NCBI RefSeq assembly: GCF_009740395.1
Contig: NZ_WOXT01000002.1
Coordinates: 620,001 to 684,000 of the forward strand
Length of the DNA stretch: 64,000 nt
Direction: 5' to 3'
Source: Noviluteimonas gilva
Lineage (GTDB): Bacteria; Pseudomonadota; Gammaproteobacteria; Xanthomonadales; Xanthomonadaceae
In this document: one piece after another, positions 51,973-61,781 of the stretch
How the letters are laid out: every line of letters starts with the position of its first letter
How positions within the stretch are numbered: the first letter of the stretch is position 1
The notes under the pieces: model-generated
Seen by the model: only the letters and a program-made list of their open reading frames with translations
What the model was told of the DNA's origin: nothing
The model's database searches: none
Translations under genes and position numbers: made by a program

Positions 51973-52353
51973 TCACTCCGCCGCGGCGAACCACAAACGC
52001 GGTGAAGCGAAGACGTACATCGCGACCGCGAGCAGCGTAAGCAGGTAGAGCACCATCGCGAGGAGCAGTGGCGGAAGGCCGATGCTGCCGAGTGCGACCA
52101 GGCCCGCCCACATCGCGCTGATCCACGCCGGGGCGAACAAGACGTAGATCCCGAGGTATCCGGCCCAGAAGTTGTGGCGACCCCAGCGGCGCTGCAATGC
52201 CAACAGCGCGACGGGGAGCAGCGTTGCACCGAGCAGCACCAATCTGAGCGTCAAGCGATCCACAACGAACACGCTGACCAACACGGCGAGCTCCAGGAGC
52301 AACGCCAGCATCCAGAACGCGCGATGCGCGCGCGACATCGACTTGGCTTGCAT
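51973..52353 (-). CDS. Small membrane protein
   Basis: A 126-residue protein with four helices. Convergent with the gene before it. No family recognised. Confidence 0.5.
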   Translation of the reverse strand: MQAKSMSRAHRAFWMLALLLELAVLVSVFVVDRLTLRLVLLGATLLPVALLALQRRWGRHNFWAGYLGIYVLFAPAWISAMWAGLVALGSIGLPPLLLAMVLYLLTLLAVAMYVFASPRLWFAAAE

Positions 52354-52397
52354 CTGTCTCCCCCCGGAGATGTCAAATCGGCGACGCGCTCGACAGC

Positions 52398-52575
52398 GCC
52401 AATGATCGGCTAGTGCGAAGCTTGCTTCGCACCCACCAACGAAGGGCCGGGCGAAATCCCCTGATCGAAGCGACCCGCAAGGTAATGCCCCAGCGTGGGG
52501 AGTTTCAAATTTTTCCGAAAAATTTGGAACTTCCCACGTTCGGGCGGCGCGCCAATGCGGGTGGAGCGCGCTTTA
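52398..52575. repeat. Dispersed repeat, copy 2 with inserted palindrome
   Basis: Same blocks as copy 1 (hairpin at 52413-52432), but with 62 extra bases at 52483-52544. The insert holds a near-palindrome GGGAGTTTCAAATTTTT-CC-GAAAAATTTGGAACTTCCC. It reaches the stop codon of the ccmI gene. Confidence 0.7.
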
Positions 52576-53583
52576 CTCGCGAACCGCACCAATCTTCAGA
52601 TCAACCGGACCACTCGCAGGCAACGTCACGCGCGCAGGCGTCGACTCCAGATCACCCGCCTGCGGAATCGCATCCCCACTCGCGGAAACGCGCGCCAACA
52701 CCTCGACTTCCCGCATCGTTGAAAGCTTCGACGTCGGCATCGGGCTGTCGCCGTCGTCGAGGGTGATGTCGAGCGGAAGATCGGCCAGCGTGTGGCGTTC
52801 GACCGCGATCGGCATCGGCGGACCACCGGCGGCGCGCGCGATGACGAAGACCGTGGCGTCACCGCGGAGACGCGCACGCGCAGCGAGATCTGGATCGAGC
52901 GCAACGCGCACGTGCAAACCCGCCGGCGCTGCAGCAGGCGGCAACGGCTTCAGGCCCGCGGCCTTCCGCGCTTCATCGATCTGCGTACGCAGCGACGGCG
53001 CCGTGCTTGCATCGACCATCGCCAACAACGGTTCCCACGTCGTCGCGGCTTCCGCATCCTGGCCGGCCTGCCGTTGCGCGATGCCGAGGAACCAACGCGC
53101 ACGCTGATGCTGCGGCTGCACTTCGATGGCCTGGCGCAGCAGCGCAACGGCGATCGTGTCGAAACGATGCTCGGGATCGGCGAGCGCGCGCGCCTGCGCG
53201 GCTTCCGTGAGGATGTCCGGATCGCCCGGCGCGAGCTTCGCGGCATGCGCCAACGCATCGCGCGACTCGGCGAAACGCTGGCTGTTGCCGAGTGCCTGCC
53301 CGAGCAAACGCCAGCCTTCCGGCTCGTCCGGCTTCTTCGCCATCTGCGCCTGCAGTTCCTTGATGGCGTCGTCGAGCGTCTGCGGCATCGCGACGGTGGC
53401 CTGCGGTTCGAGCGCCGCCGGCGTACCGACGATGCGATACAGCGCCACCGACCCCAGGCTGATGCACAGCGCGATCCCGAGCACGAGCTTCTGCGAATCG
53501 CGCCAAAGGGGGCGCAGCAGCAGCGCCGCGACGATGAGAACGAGCAACGCGCCCGCGATGGCGAACGTCAACGTGGGCGACAT
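52573..53583 (-). CDS. ccmI: CcmI, cytochrome c heme-lyase TPR subunit
   Basis: A 336-residue protein. A membrane helix at residues 8-24, then a second helix near 35-52, then a TPR region (EGWRLLGQALGNSQRFAESR, ARWFLGIAQRQAGQ), and a C-terminal beta domain. CcmI binds apocytochrome c and passes it to CcmH/CcmF. It is the last gene of the ccm operon, with its ATG overlapping the ccmH stop (TGATG). Confidence 0.85.
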   Translation of the reverse strand: MSPTLTFAIAGALLVLIVAALLLRPLWRDSQKLVLGIALCISLGSVALYRIVGTPAALEPQATVAMPQTLDDAIKELQAQMAKKPDEPEGWRLLGQALGNSQRFAESRDALAHAAKLAPGDPDILTEAAQARALADPEHRFDTIAVALLRQAIEVQPQHQRARWFLGIAQRQAGQDAEAATTWEPLLAMVDASTAPSLRTQIDEARKAAGLKPLPPAAAPAGLHVRVALDPDLAARARLRGDATVFVIARAAGGPPMPIAVERHTLADLPLDITLDDGDSPMPTSKLSTMREVEVLARVSASGDAIPQAGDLESTPARVTLPASGPVDLKIGAVRE

Positions 53584-54029
53584 CACCACTCCTGGTTCGG
53601 GTCTTCGGCGGCGGGCGTGGTCGCCGCGCGCTTGCGCACGATGCGCGCGATCACGAAGCCGCCGGCGAGCAGCAGCAACGCCGGCCCGAGCCACAGCAGC
53701 CACGTCGTGGCTTCCATGCGCGGGCGATACAGCACGAACTCGCCGTAACGCGCGACGAGGAACTCCTTGATCTCCGCATCAGAGCGACCTTCGCGCATCA
53801 GGTCCAGCACTTCCTTGCGCAGGTCGAACGCGATCTGCGCGTTGGAGTCGGCCAGCGACTGGTTCTGGCACATCACGCAACGCAACTCGGCGACGAGCGC
53901 GTGGAAGCGCTTCTCTTCGGCGGCGTCCTGGAATTGCAGCGGCGCGACGTCGGTGCCGACCTGCGCGAACGCATGCGGTGCCGCGAAGAGGCCGGAGAGG
54001 GCGAGCATCAGGGCGAGGAGGAGTTTCAT
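53583..54029 (-). CDS. ccmH: CcmH, apocytochrome thiol reductant
   Basis: A 148-residue protein with a signal peptide, the redox motif LRCVMCQNQ (Cys51, Cys54) and a C-terminal helix (WLLWLGPALLLLAGGFVIAR). It reduces the CxxCH cysteines of apocytochrome c in the periplasm. It overlaps ccmG and ccmI. Confidence 0.92.
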   Translation of the reverse strand: MKLLLALMLALSGLFAAPHAFAQVGTDVAPLQFQDAAEEKRFHALVAELRCVMCQNQSLADSNAQIAFDLRKEVLDLMREGRSDAEIKEFLVARYGEFVLYRPRMEATTWLLWLGPALLLLAGGFVIARIVRKRAATTPAAEDPNQEW

Positions 54030-54583
54030 TGCTTGCCCTGCGGGTCGATCGCATCGAGCGCGGGCATCAGCTCGCCTTCGATCAACGCATCGGTGAGCGG
54101 GCCCACGTGCTTCCAGCGGATCGTGCCGTTCGCATCGACCAGGAAGGTTTCGGGCGCGCCGTAGATGCCCCAGTTGATCGCCGACTTGCCTTCGAGGTCG
54201 GTGATCACGAGCCAATACGGATTGCCGAATTGGTCGAGCCAGCGCAGCGCGTCGACGCGGTCGTCCTTCCAGTTGAAACCGACCAGCCGCACGCGCTTGG
54301 TTTCGGCGAAGCGCGTGAGCACCGGATGTTCGTCGCGGCACGACGGGCACCAGCTGCCCCACACGTTGAGCAGGAAGGGCGCGCCCTTGAGATCGGCGAG
54401 CGTGACGGTGCGATCGGGTTCGTGCAGCACCGGCAGCGCGAATTGCGGCGCGGGCTTGTTGATCAGCGGCGAGGGGAGCGCTTCGCGATCGGGGTTGCGG
54501 CTCAACCACACGCCGGCGGCGAGCAGCAGCGCGAGTGCGGCGAAGACGGCGAGCGGAAGGAAGCGAGATGCGCGGCCGGTCAT
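54026..54583 (-). CDS. ccmG: CcmG/DsbE thioredoxin-like protein
   Basis: A 185-residue membrane-anchored periplasmic thioredoxin. N-terminal helix at 8-26, active site GSWCPSC (Cys79, Cys82), later YGAPETFLVD with the cis-proline. It supplies reducing power for cytochrome c maturation. Four-base overlaps on both sides. Confidence 0.92.
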   Translation of the reverse strand: MTGRASRFLPLAVFAALALLLAAGVWLSRNPDREALPSPLINKPAPQFALPVLHEPDRTVTLADLKGAPFLLNVWGSWCPSCRDEHPVLTRFAETKRVRLVGFNWKDDRVDALRWLDQFGNPYWLVITDLEGKSAINWGIYGAPETFLVDANGTIRWKHVGPLTDALIEGELMPALDAIDPQGKQ

Positions 54584-56499
54584 GCGGTGGCCTCCACGCG
54601 GCGGAAGCGCTTGTCCGTCGCGGCGATGAACCCACCGAGCCCCATCAACAACGCGCCGAACCAGATCCAGCGCACGAACGGTTTGGCATGCACGCGCACG
54701 GCCCAGGCGTCGCCGCCGAGTGGTTCGCCGAGCGCAACGTACAGATCACCGCGCACGCCCGGGGCGATCGCGGCTTCCGTCATCACCTGTCCGCCGGAGG
54801 CGTACTTGCGCTTTTCCGGATGCAGCGTGGTCATCTCGCGCTCGCCGTCGAACACGCGCACGGTGCCGCGGTCGGCGACGTAGTTGGGGCCTTCGCGATG
54901 TTCGACGCCTTCGAACACGAACATGCGGCCATCGACTGCAATCGACTGGCCCGGAGACAACGCGAGTTCGCGTTGCTGCGCGAGGCCTTCGACCAGCAAT
55001 GCGCCGACGAGGAACACCGCGACGCCCGCATGCGCGAACGTCATGCCGAGCATTTCGGCGGTGAACCTGCGGCCGCTGGATTGGAAGCGCGTCCACAAGA
55101 AGCGCAGCGTGCCGGCGGCGACCCACGTCGCGCCTGCGAGGCCCGCGGCGACTTTCCACGGCCCCTGCTTGGCGAGGAAGAACGACGCGATGCCGATGCC
55201 GATCGCAAGCCCCGCCCACGGAATCAGCATCGCGAACGGGCGCGAGGCTTGTTCGCGCTGCCACTTCGTCAACGGGCCGAAGGGCAGCAGCAACACCAGC
55301 GGCGCCATCAGCAGCGTGAACAGCAACGCGAAGTAGGGCGGGCCGACGGAAATCTTGCCGAGATTCAGTGCGTCCGCGAGCAGCGGATACAGCGTGCCGA
55401 TCAACACCATCGCGCATGCGGTCGACAGCAGCAGGTTGTTGGCGAGCAGCAGGGTTTCGCGCGAGGCGGCGGCGAAGGGCGCGCCGTCGTTCTCGTTCGG
55501 CGCACGCAACGCGTACAGCAGCAGCGAGCCGCCGACGACGGCGCCGAGGAACAACAGGATGAACAGCCCGCGCGTCGGATCGGCGGCGAAGGCATGCACG
55601 CTGGTCAACACGCCCGATCGCACGAGGAAGGTGCCGAGCAACGAGAGCGAGAACGTTGCGATGGCGAGCAGCAAGGTCCAGCCGCGGAAGCTGCCGCGCT
55701 TTTCGGTGACCGCTTGCGAGTGCAGCAACGCAGCGCCTGCGAGCCACGGCATGAAACTCGCGTTCTCGACCGGATCCCAGAACCACCAGCCGCCCCAACC
55801 GAGTTCGTAATACGCCCACCACGACCCCAGCGCGATGCCGCAGGTGAGGAAGCCCCACGCGACATTCGTCCACGGGCGCGTCCAGCGCAGCCAGCGTGCG
55901 TCGACCTGGCCGCCGAGCAACGCGGCGATCGCGAACGCGAAAGGAACGGAGAACCCGACGTACCCCAGGTAAAGCATCGGCGGATGGATGATCATCCCCG
56001 GGTCCTGCAGCAGCGGGTTGAGGTCGCGGCCTTCGATCGCGGCGGGCAGCAGGCGTTCGAACGGATTGCTGGTGAACAACAGGAAGGCGAGGAAGCCGAC
56101 CGCGACCAGGCCCATCACGCCGAGCACGCGCGCGATCACTTCAGCCGGCAAGCGTTGCGAGAAGCGCGCGACCGCCGCCGTCCACACCGCGAGAATCAGC
56201 GCCCACAGCAGCAGCGAGCCTTCGTGCGCGCCCCACACGGCGGTGTAGCGATAGACCACCGGAAGCAAGGAGTTGCTGTTCTGCGCGACGTAACGCAGCG
56301 AGAAATCCTGCGTCACGAATGCGTGCGTCAACAGCCCGAAGGCGAGCGCCACGAGCGCGAGTTGCAGATACGCGGCGGGCCGGGCGACGGCCATCCACGA
56401 TGCGCGGCCGTTCTGCGCGCCGGCCAGCGGCAACACCGCCTGCAGGGCGGCGACGAGCAGGGCTAGGACGAGGGCGAGTTGGCCGAGTTCAGGCAGCAC
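54580..56499 (-). CDS. ccmF: CcmF, heme lyase
   Basis: A 639-residue polytopic membrane protein. The tryptophan-rich heme-handling motif WGGWWFWDPVENASFMPWL is at about 235-253, and conserved histidines lie nearby (AVWGAHEGSLLLW, GMIIHPPMLYLG). CcmF joins heme to apocytochrome c with CcmH and CcmI. GTG 56499 overlaps the ccmE stop by one base (TAGTG) and gives the usual family length; the long frame upstream is the antisense shadow of ccmE. Confidence 0.92.
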   Translation of the reverse strand: MLPELGQLALVLALLVAALQAVLPLAGAQNGRASWMAVARPAAYLQLALVALAFGLLTHAFVTQDFSLRYVAQNSNSLLPVVYRYTAVWGAHEGSLLLWALILAVWTAAVARFSQRLPAEVIARVLGVMGLVAVGFLAFLLFTSNPFERLLPAAIEGRDLNPLLQDPGMIIHPPMLYLGYVGFSVPFAFAIAALLGGQVDARWLRWTRPWTNVAWGFLTCGIALGSWWAYYELGWGGWWFWDPVENASFMPWLAGAALLHSQAVTEKRGSFRGWTLLLAIATFSLSLLGTFLVRSGVLTSVHAFAADPTRGLFILLFLGAVVGGSLLLYALRAPNENDGAPFAAASRETLLLANNLLLSTACAMVLIGTLYPLLADALNLGKISVGPPYFALLFTLLMAPLVLLLPFGPLTKWQREQASRPFAMLIPWAGLAIGIGIASFFLAKQGPWKVAAGLAGATWVAAGTLRFLWTRFQSSGRRFTAEMLGMTFAHAGVAVFLVGALLVEGLAQQRELALSPGQSIAVDGRMFVFEGVEHREGPNYVADRGTVRVFDGEREMTTLHPEKRKYASGGQVMTEAAIAPGVRGDLYVALGEPLGGDAWAVRVHAKPFVRWIWFGALLMGLGGFIAATDKRFRRVEATA

Positions 56500-56981
56500 T
56501 ACTGGGCGCCTTCCGCGGGCAAGGCGGCGTCGACGTCGTGTTTCTTGTGCGCCTTGCCCATCTTGTCGGCGACTTCCTTGGGCATGTACGCCTCGTCGTG
56601 CTTGGCCAGCACTTCTTCGGCGACGAAGGTGCCGTTGTGCACGCGACCGGTGGCGATGACGGCCTGCTTCTCGCGGAACAGGTCGGGCAGGATGCCGGTG
56701 TAGACGACGGGCATCCGCGCGTCGCCATCGTCGACGGTGAAGTGCGCTTCCATCGAACCGGGCGCGCGCTTGAACGAATCGGCCGCGACCATGCCGCCGA
56801 GGCGGATGCGCGCCTGGCCCGACGACACGGCCTCGCCCGCGCGGCCATCGAGGATTTCCGCGGGCGTGTAGAGATAGGTGACATTGCGGCCGAGCGCGGT
56901 CACGACGAGGGCGGTCGCGATGCCGGCGGCGACCAGCAGCGCGGCGACGTACCAAAGGCGGCGCTGGCGGGTGGGGTTCAT
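56499..56981 (-). CDS. ccmE: CcmE, heme chaperone
   Basis: A 160-residue membrane-anchored OB-fold protein. Heme-binding His128 and Tyr132 lie in AKHDEAYMP. One N-terminal helix at 10-30. It carries heme from CcmC to CcmF in the periplasm. ATG 56981 overlaps ccmD by four bases. Confidence 0.93.
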   Translation of the reverse strand: MNPTRQRRLWYVAALLVAAGIATALVVTALGRNVTYLYTPAEILDGRAGEAVSSGQARIRLGGMVAADSFKRAPGSMEAHFTVDDGDARMPVVYTGILPDLFREKQAVIATGRVHNGTFVAEEVLAKHDEAYMPKEVADKMGKAHKKHDVDAALPAEGAQ

Positions 56982-57154
56982 TCGGATTCGGTCCTGCTCA
57001 GGGTGTCGACGTTGGGGCGCGGTGCCTTGCGCGTCGCGCGAAGTTTTGCGGCGCGCAATTGGCGCGCGATGTCGATGCGCGGGGCGATGAAATCCCACAG
57101 CAGCACGACGAAGAAGACGGCGTACGCGCCGATGACGTAATTCTGGTAGCTCAT
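56978..57154 (-). CDS. ccmD: CcmD, small membrane subunit
   Basis: A 58-residue protein with one helix ([17 protein letters not shown]) and a basic tail, as expected for CcmD, which helps release heme-CcmE from CcmC. It overlaps ccmC by one base (start/stop) and ccmE by four. Confidence 0.85.
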   Translation of the reverse strand: MSYQNYVIGAYAVFFVVLLWDFIAPRIDIARQLRAAKLRATRKAPRPNVDTLSRTESE

Positions 57155-57912
57155 CACGCGCGCTCCGTTTGACCCGAGGCCATGCGCACGACCCAATCCT
57201 TGCCCGCTTCGCGGCGCAGGTTGTCGGCGCGCGCACGCGCGAGCAGCGAGCCGATGAACCACAACTTGGTGGCGATGATCATCGCGAACAACGGCGGCAG
57301 CATGCTCGAATCCATCTTCGAGCCGCCCAGCAGGCTGATCGTCTGGCCCTGGTGCAGCGAGTTCCACCAGTACACCGAGTAGCGGATCACCGGCAGCAGC
57401 GCGACGCCGACGATCGCGAGCAGGCCCGCGGCGCGCGCGGCCTGGCGGCGATCATCGATCGCCTGGTACAGGCCCATGACGCCCAGATACAGGAACAGCA
57501 GCAGGAGTTCGCTCGTCAGGCGCGGATCCCAATCCCACCACGTGCCCCACATCGGCTTGCCCCAGATCGAACCGGTGGCCAGCGTGATCAGCGTGAATGC
57601 AGCGCCGGTCGGCGCGCAGGCCATCGCCAGGATTTCGCACAGCTTGATGCGCCAGATCTGCGCGATCGCCGCGTAGAAGGCCATCAGCCCGAACACGAAC
57701 AGGCTCATCCACGCAGCCGGCACGTGGATGTAGAGGATGCGGAAGCTGTCGCCCTGCTGGTAATCGGCGGGCACCTGGTACAGCGCGCCCCACAGCCCGT
57801 ACGCCATGACCAGCACGGCGAGCACGTACGACACCGGCGACCAGCGCGCGGCGAAGCGATCGAAGTAGGGCGGCGAGCCGAGTTGGTGGAACCAGCGAAC
57901 GAGCGGATGCAT
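57154..57912 (-). CDS. ccmC: CcmC, heme transporter subunit
   Basis: A 252-residue protein with six helices, His63 (YIHVPAAW) and the [14 protein letters not shown] heme motif at about 123-136. It loads heme onto CcmE. It is six bases from ccmB. Confidence 0.93.
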   Translation of the reverse strand: MHPLVRWFHQLGSPPYFDRFAARWSPVSYVLAVLVMAYGLWGALYQVPADYQQGDSFRILYIHVPAAWMSLFVFGLMAFYAAIAQIWRIKLCEILAMACAPTGAAFTLITLATGSIWGKPMWGTWWDWDPRLTSELLLLFLYLGVMGLYQAIDDRRQAARAAGLLAIVGVALLPVIRYSVYWWNSLHQGQTISLLGGSKMDSSMLPPLFAMIIATKLWFIGSLLARARADNLRREAGKDWVVRMASGQTERA

Positions 57913-57918
57913 GGGGGG

Positions 57919-58590
57919 TCAGCTCAGTGAGATGCGGATCGCGGCCGCCGCGGCGAGCGGCGCCAGGACCAGCGCGAGCACGAGGCCCGCGCCGAGGTAG
58001 AGCAGTGGCGCGGCGGCATCCAGGCCTTGTCCCGCGAGCGCGACGGCGCCGGCGCCGAACACCAGCACCGGCACGTACAGCGGCAATGCGAGCAGCGCGA
58101 CAAGGATACCGGAGCGGCGCATGCCGACGGTCAATGCGGCCACCACGGCGCCGATCAGGCTTAACAAGGGCGTGCCCAGCGCGAGCGAAGCCATCAGCGT
58201 CGGCAATTCTGCGCGCGGGAGGTGGAGCAGTTCGCCGAGCAAGGGGGTGGCGATCAGCAGCGGCAGCGCGGTCGAGGCCCAGTGCATGAACGTGCGGACC
58301 AGCACCAGCCACGCGAGCGGAACGGGGGCGAGCATCCATTGTTCGAGCGAGCCGTCTTCGGCGTCGCCGCGGAACAAGGTGTCGAGCGCGAGCAAGCCTG
58401 CGAGCAACACCGCCAGCCAGAGCGTCGGCGCGGCCACGCGCGCGAGGACCTTGCCTTCGGCGCCGAGCGCGAGCGCGAACAACACGACGACCAGCAGCGC
58501 GAACAGGGCCGGCTGCAACGTATCGCCGCGACGACGCCACAACAGGCGCGCATCGCGCGTGAGCAATGCGAGCGCCGCCGAACGCATCAT
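57919..58590 (-). CDS. ccmB: CcmB, ABC permease
   Basis: A 223-residue permease with six helices and [17 protein letters not shown], a CcmB-specific loop. It forms the membrane part of the CcmAB ATPase that releases holo-CcmE. ATG 58590 overlaps ccmA by four bases. Confidence 0.92.
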   Translation of the reverse strand: MMRSAALALLTRDARLLWRRRGDTLQPALFALLVVVLFALALGAEGKVLARVAAPTLWLAVLLAGLLALDTLFRGDAEDGSLEQWMLAPVPLAWLVLVRTFMHWASTALPLLIATPLLGELLHLPRAELPTLMASLALGTPLLSLIGAVVAALTVGMRRSGILVALLALPLYVPVLVFGAGAVALAGQGLDAAAPLLYLGAGLVLALVLAPLAAAAAIRISLS

Positions 58591-59219
58591 GCGGCGCGCT
58601 CCAGCGTGAGCATGCGCGTGCGCACCGGCGGCGCGGCGTAGGCGCCGTGCGTCGTCAGCAAGCTCGCACCGCCGGCGCGCAAATGCGCCTGCACCATGCG
58701 GTTGACGAGGTTGATGCCTTCCAGGTCGAGGTTCGCGTAAGGCTCGTCGAGCAGCCACAACGGCGCGGGCGAGAGCCACAGGCGCGCGAGCGAGAGGCGC
58801 TTCTTCTGGCCGGCGGAGAGTTGGCGCGCGAGCGTGTCTTCGTAACCGGACAGGCCGACGATGCCCATCGCGGTTTCCGGGACCTGGCCGCGTCGACGAC
58901 CATGCAGGCCGCAGAGGAAGCGCAGGTTCTCCACCGCGGTGAGGTCGGCCTTCAAGGCGGGCAGATGACCGAGGTAGGCGATGGCGCGTGCGCGCAACAA
59001 GGGCGAGGCGACGCGACCGTCGATGTCGATCTCGCCTTCGTCGGGGCGCAACAGGCCCGCGAGCACGCGCAACAACGTCGTCTTGCCCGCGCCGTTGTCG
59101 CCCTGCACGAGCAGGGCCTCGCCGGCGTCGACGGAGAACGCAAGCGGACCGAACACCGGTTGTTCGTTGCGGGCAAATCGCAGGCCGCGTGCGGCGAGCA
59201 GCGGCGGGACGTCGCTCAT
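58587..59219 (-). CDS. ccmA: CcmA, ABC ATPase
   Basis: A 210-residue ATPase: Walker [10 protein letters not shown] (40-48), signature [14 protein letters not shown] (134-147; Ala in place of the usual Gly-Gly variation), Walker [13 protein letters not shown]. It powers release of heme-loaded CcmE. First gene of the ccm operon; about 95 bases separate it from the divergent gene at 59315. Confidence 0.93.
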   Translation of the reverse strand: MSDVPPLLAARGLRFARNEQPVFGPLAFSVDAGEALLVQGDNGAGKTTLLRVLAGLLRPDEGEIDIDGRVASPLLRARAIAYLGHLPALKADLTAVENLRFLCGLHGRRRGQVPETAMGIVGLSGYEDTLARQLSAGQKKRLSLARLWLSPAPLWLLDEPYANLDLEGINLVNRMVQAHLRAGGASLLTTHGAYAAPPVRTRMLTLERAA

Positions 59220-59314
59220 TCGGGGTCGGTCTCGTGCGGAGCCCGCATTTTAGCGGGTCGGTCGCGCGGAAGGGTCGTCTACAATGCCGCCCCTTCGTCC
59301 CCGGGTGAGGCCCG

Positions 59315-59836
59315 ATGCAGCGCTGGCGCACCCTGGATGCCTGGATTTTCGCCACGCTGGTGCTCGCCGCCCTCGTGCTGGCGGGCCTGTCGATCGTGCG
59401 GTGGCAGTCGCTGACGCGGCTGGTGCCGTTCGAGGGGAAGGTGGTCGGAGAAGCGCCAGCCACCACGGTCCTGGGGCAGGTGGAGCGTTGCGTGCGCGCT
59501 TCGCGGCGCTTCGAGGTCTCCGGCTGGATGGCGCGGGCGGGGGTCGTGCGGGGCCCGCATGTCACCCGCGTGCTGCTCCGCGACGACCGCGATGGCCGCC
59601 TGTGGCAATTGCCGACCGAGCTGCCGCCCCGCAGCGATGTGAACTTCCGGCTGAATCGTGGTGAGGGCGGTCGCGTCGATTACACGACTTCCGGCTATGC
59701 CGCATCGCTCGATCTCAGGCGCGCGAAGCCGCGCATTCCCGCGGGTCAGTTGCTGATCGCGTTCGATGAAGGCCTGGCGCCGGCCGGCACGCAGTACGTG
59801 CTCGTCCCCGTCGCTTGCCGGATGGAGCCCGCATGA
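59315..59836 (+). CDS. Membrane-anchored hypothetical protein
   Basis: A 173-residue protein with one N-terminal helix (WIFATLVLAALVLAGLSIVR) and a soluble, probably periplasmic domain with two cysteines. Family unknown. It overlaps the DUF6056-like gene by four bases (ATGA), so the two work together. Confidence 0.65.
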   Translation: MQRWRTLDAWIFATLVLAALVLAGLSIVRWQSLTRLVPFEGKVVGEAPATTVLGQVERCVRASRRFEVSGWMARAGVVRGPHVTRVLLRDDRDGRLWQLPTELPPRSDVNFRLNRGEGGRVDYTTSGYAASLDLRRAKPRIPAGQLLIAFDEGLAPAGTQYVLVPVACRMEPA

Positions 59837-61155
59837 GCGCCTCGCGTTCCTGGCGCACGCCCGGCTTCGGCCTGCTCCTGGGCATGGTGGCGATCCTCGC
59901 GTACCTGCACTTCGCGGTGTTCGACCGTCGCAACGCATCCGACGACCTGATCTTCTCCCTCGTGCTCGACCAGGGCTCGCTCTGGTCGTTCATGCGCGAG
60001 CGCTATCTGACGTGGACGGGCCGCTGGCCCATGGAAATCGTCGGCTCGACCTTGTTGCCGAACCTGTGGGCCTGGCGACTGCTGAACATCGCCGTCGTGT
60101 TCGCGTTCTGCGTCAACGTCGCGCGCCTGGGCTTCGGCGAACGCGGCCGTGCGCCGGCGGCGATCGCGGGCGTGTTCGCACTGTTCTGGTTGCTGCCGCC
60201 GACCTTGCTGCAGGACGCCGCGTGGTGGGTGACGGGTTCGTTCTATTACCTGTGGCCGGTGACGTTTGGTTTGTATGCGATGCGGTCGTTGTTCGAACGG
60301 CGCGAGCGCAGCGTGTTCGAGTGGGCGCTGGTCGTTCTTGCAGGCAGCTACGCCGCGTACAACGAGCAGATCGGGCTCGTGTTGCTGGGCGTCGGTATTC
60401 CCCGATGGATCCAGTTGTGGCGCGAAGGCCGCTACACGCGCGGGGATGCCGTGCTGGGCGCGGCGATCGTGGTGAACAGCGTGATCAACGCCATCGCGCC
60501 GGGCGCGCGCATGCGGTACGCGCAGGAAATGGCGCATTGGTACGCCGATTACGGCACCGTGGGTTTGCTCGACAAGGTGAACATCGGGCTGGGGTCGATC
60601 GGCACGACGCTCGCGCGCGCCGACAATCTGATCGCCCCGGCGGCGGTGCTGCTCGCGATCATGTTGGTGTGGAGCGCGCCTGCCGCGCGACGTGTGCGCG
60701 TGCCGGTGGCGGCGGGGTTGGGTTTCCTGTTCCTCGCGACGATCGCACCGATGGTGCTTTCACCGGGCGATGGGCTGCTGCAGCGCGTGTCCGTGACGAT
60801 GGTGACGGCGGCCAATGTGTCGACCACGCGCGTGGCGACGCTGGCGCTCGCCGTATTCGGTGCAACGTGCCTGGTCGTGGGGACCTTCGTCGCGTTACGC
60901 GATCGCACCCCGCGCGCTGCAGGCTGGCTCGCGTGGACGTTGATGCTCGGCTTCGCGTCGCTCGCCGCGCTCGCGTTCTCGCCGACGGTCTATGCCTCGG
61001 GCGAACGCACGCGGTTCGCGATGTGCGCGGTGTTGATGATCGTGTTGTGCCGATTGATCGCCGAAGCACGCGAACGATTCGGCGATGCGTGGCTTCGCTT
61101 CGCGGCCGTGCCGCTGGCTGCGGTCGTGGCGCTGCGGATCCTGCAGGCGGCTTAG
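59833..61155 (+). CDS. DUF6056-like polytopic membrane protein
   Basis: A 440-residue protein with about eleven helices. The first loop reads NASDDLIFSLVLDQGSLWSF and YLTWTGRWPMEIVG, the Asp-Asp plus 'W.GRW' pattern of DUF6056 and related glycosyltransferase-like (GT-C fold) proteins. A sugar- or lipid-transfer function is likely but not shown. It forms a coupled pair with the gene before it. Confidence 0.7.
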   Translation: MSASRSWRTPGFGLLLGMVAILAYLHFAVFDRRNASDDLIFSLVLDQGSLWSFMRERYLTWTGRWPMEIVGSTLLPNLWAWRLLNIAVVFAFCVNVARLGFGERGRAPAAIAGVFALFWLLPPTLLQDAAWWVTGSFYYLWPVTFGLYAMRSLFERRERSVFEWALVVLAGSYAAYNEQIGLVLLGVGIPRWIQLWREGRYTRGDAVLGAAIVVNSVINAIAPGARMRYAQEMAHWYADYGTVGLLDKVNIGLGSIGTTLARADNLIAPAAVLLAIMLVWSAPAARRVRVPVAAGLGFLFLATIAPMVLSPGDGLLQRVSVTMVTAANVSTTRVATLALAVFGATCLVVGTFVALRDRTPRAAGWLAWTLMLGFASLAALAFSPTVYASGERTRFAMCAVLMIVLCRLIAEARERFGDAWLRFAAVPLAAVVALRILQAA

Positions 61156-61676
61156 GGCGTGTGCAGGCGCGAGGTCGAACGGGCCACGCGCGCTTTCATG
61201 TTCAGCGGCGCCCATTCCACGTGCGGGCGGTCCTTCGCCATCAGCGGCTGGGACGCGTACATGCGCAGGCCCACCGGTTCGCCGCGGTTCCAGACGAGCG
61301 TGCCGAGCTGGCCGTAGCGCAGCGCCAGGCGATCGAACTCGACGTCAGGCATGTCCATCACCACCCAGCTCGGCTCGCGCCAGCTGCGGTTGGGCGCGGA
61401 CGAAAATCCGGGCCGGAAGAGCAAATCACTGGTGAGCAGGGCCGCATGCAGCGCTTCGTCGGCGCGGCGGTTCACGGCTTCCGAACGCGGGATCGACTGC
61501 GGATCCCAGGCCGACAACAGGCCGAAGCGCCGGCTCTTCGGGAAGAAGGCCTCCAGCTCCGGCGCGTTCTGGCCGATGCGGAGCTGGCGCCATTCCCCGT
61601 CGAGCTCCCAGCGGTATTCGGCCGCGTAGTAGGCATCGAGGAGGGTGGCGATTCGGAGATCGGTATGGAGCGACAT
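61152..61676 (-). CDS. DUF3293 family protein
   Basis: A 174-residue soluble protein with AWDPQSIPRSEAVNRRADEA and an early AAYYAAEYRW-like segment, matching DUF3293. Function unknown. Its stop overlaps the convergent stop of the DUF6056-like gene. Confidence 0.75.
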   Translation of the reverse strand: MSLHTDLRIATLLDAYYAAEYRWELDGEWRQLRIGQNAPELEAFFPKSRRFGLLSAWDPQSIPRSEAVNRRADEALHAALLTSDLLFRPGFSSAPNRSWREPSWVVMDMPDVEFDRLALRYGQLGTLVWNRGEPVGLRMYASQPLMAKDRPHVEWAPLNMKARVARSTSRLHTP

Positions 61677-61781
61677 TGGACGATCAGGTTTAACGCAGGG
61701 GGCGGCCTCCGTAAACTCCGGTAACCGGTTACCGACCTGCCGTTGGTCGGATTCCTCACATTTTCGTCACATGGAAGGCCC

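Noticed and set aside
54535-56466. Long plus-strand frame across ccmF/ccmG
   Set aside because: Antisense shadow rich in Arg, Glu and Gln; the ccm genes on the other strand are certain.
52573-59219. Unusual arrangement in the ccm genes
   Set aside because: The order A-I and the four-base overlaps are normal for gammaproteobacteria; all key motifs are present.
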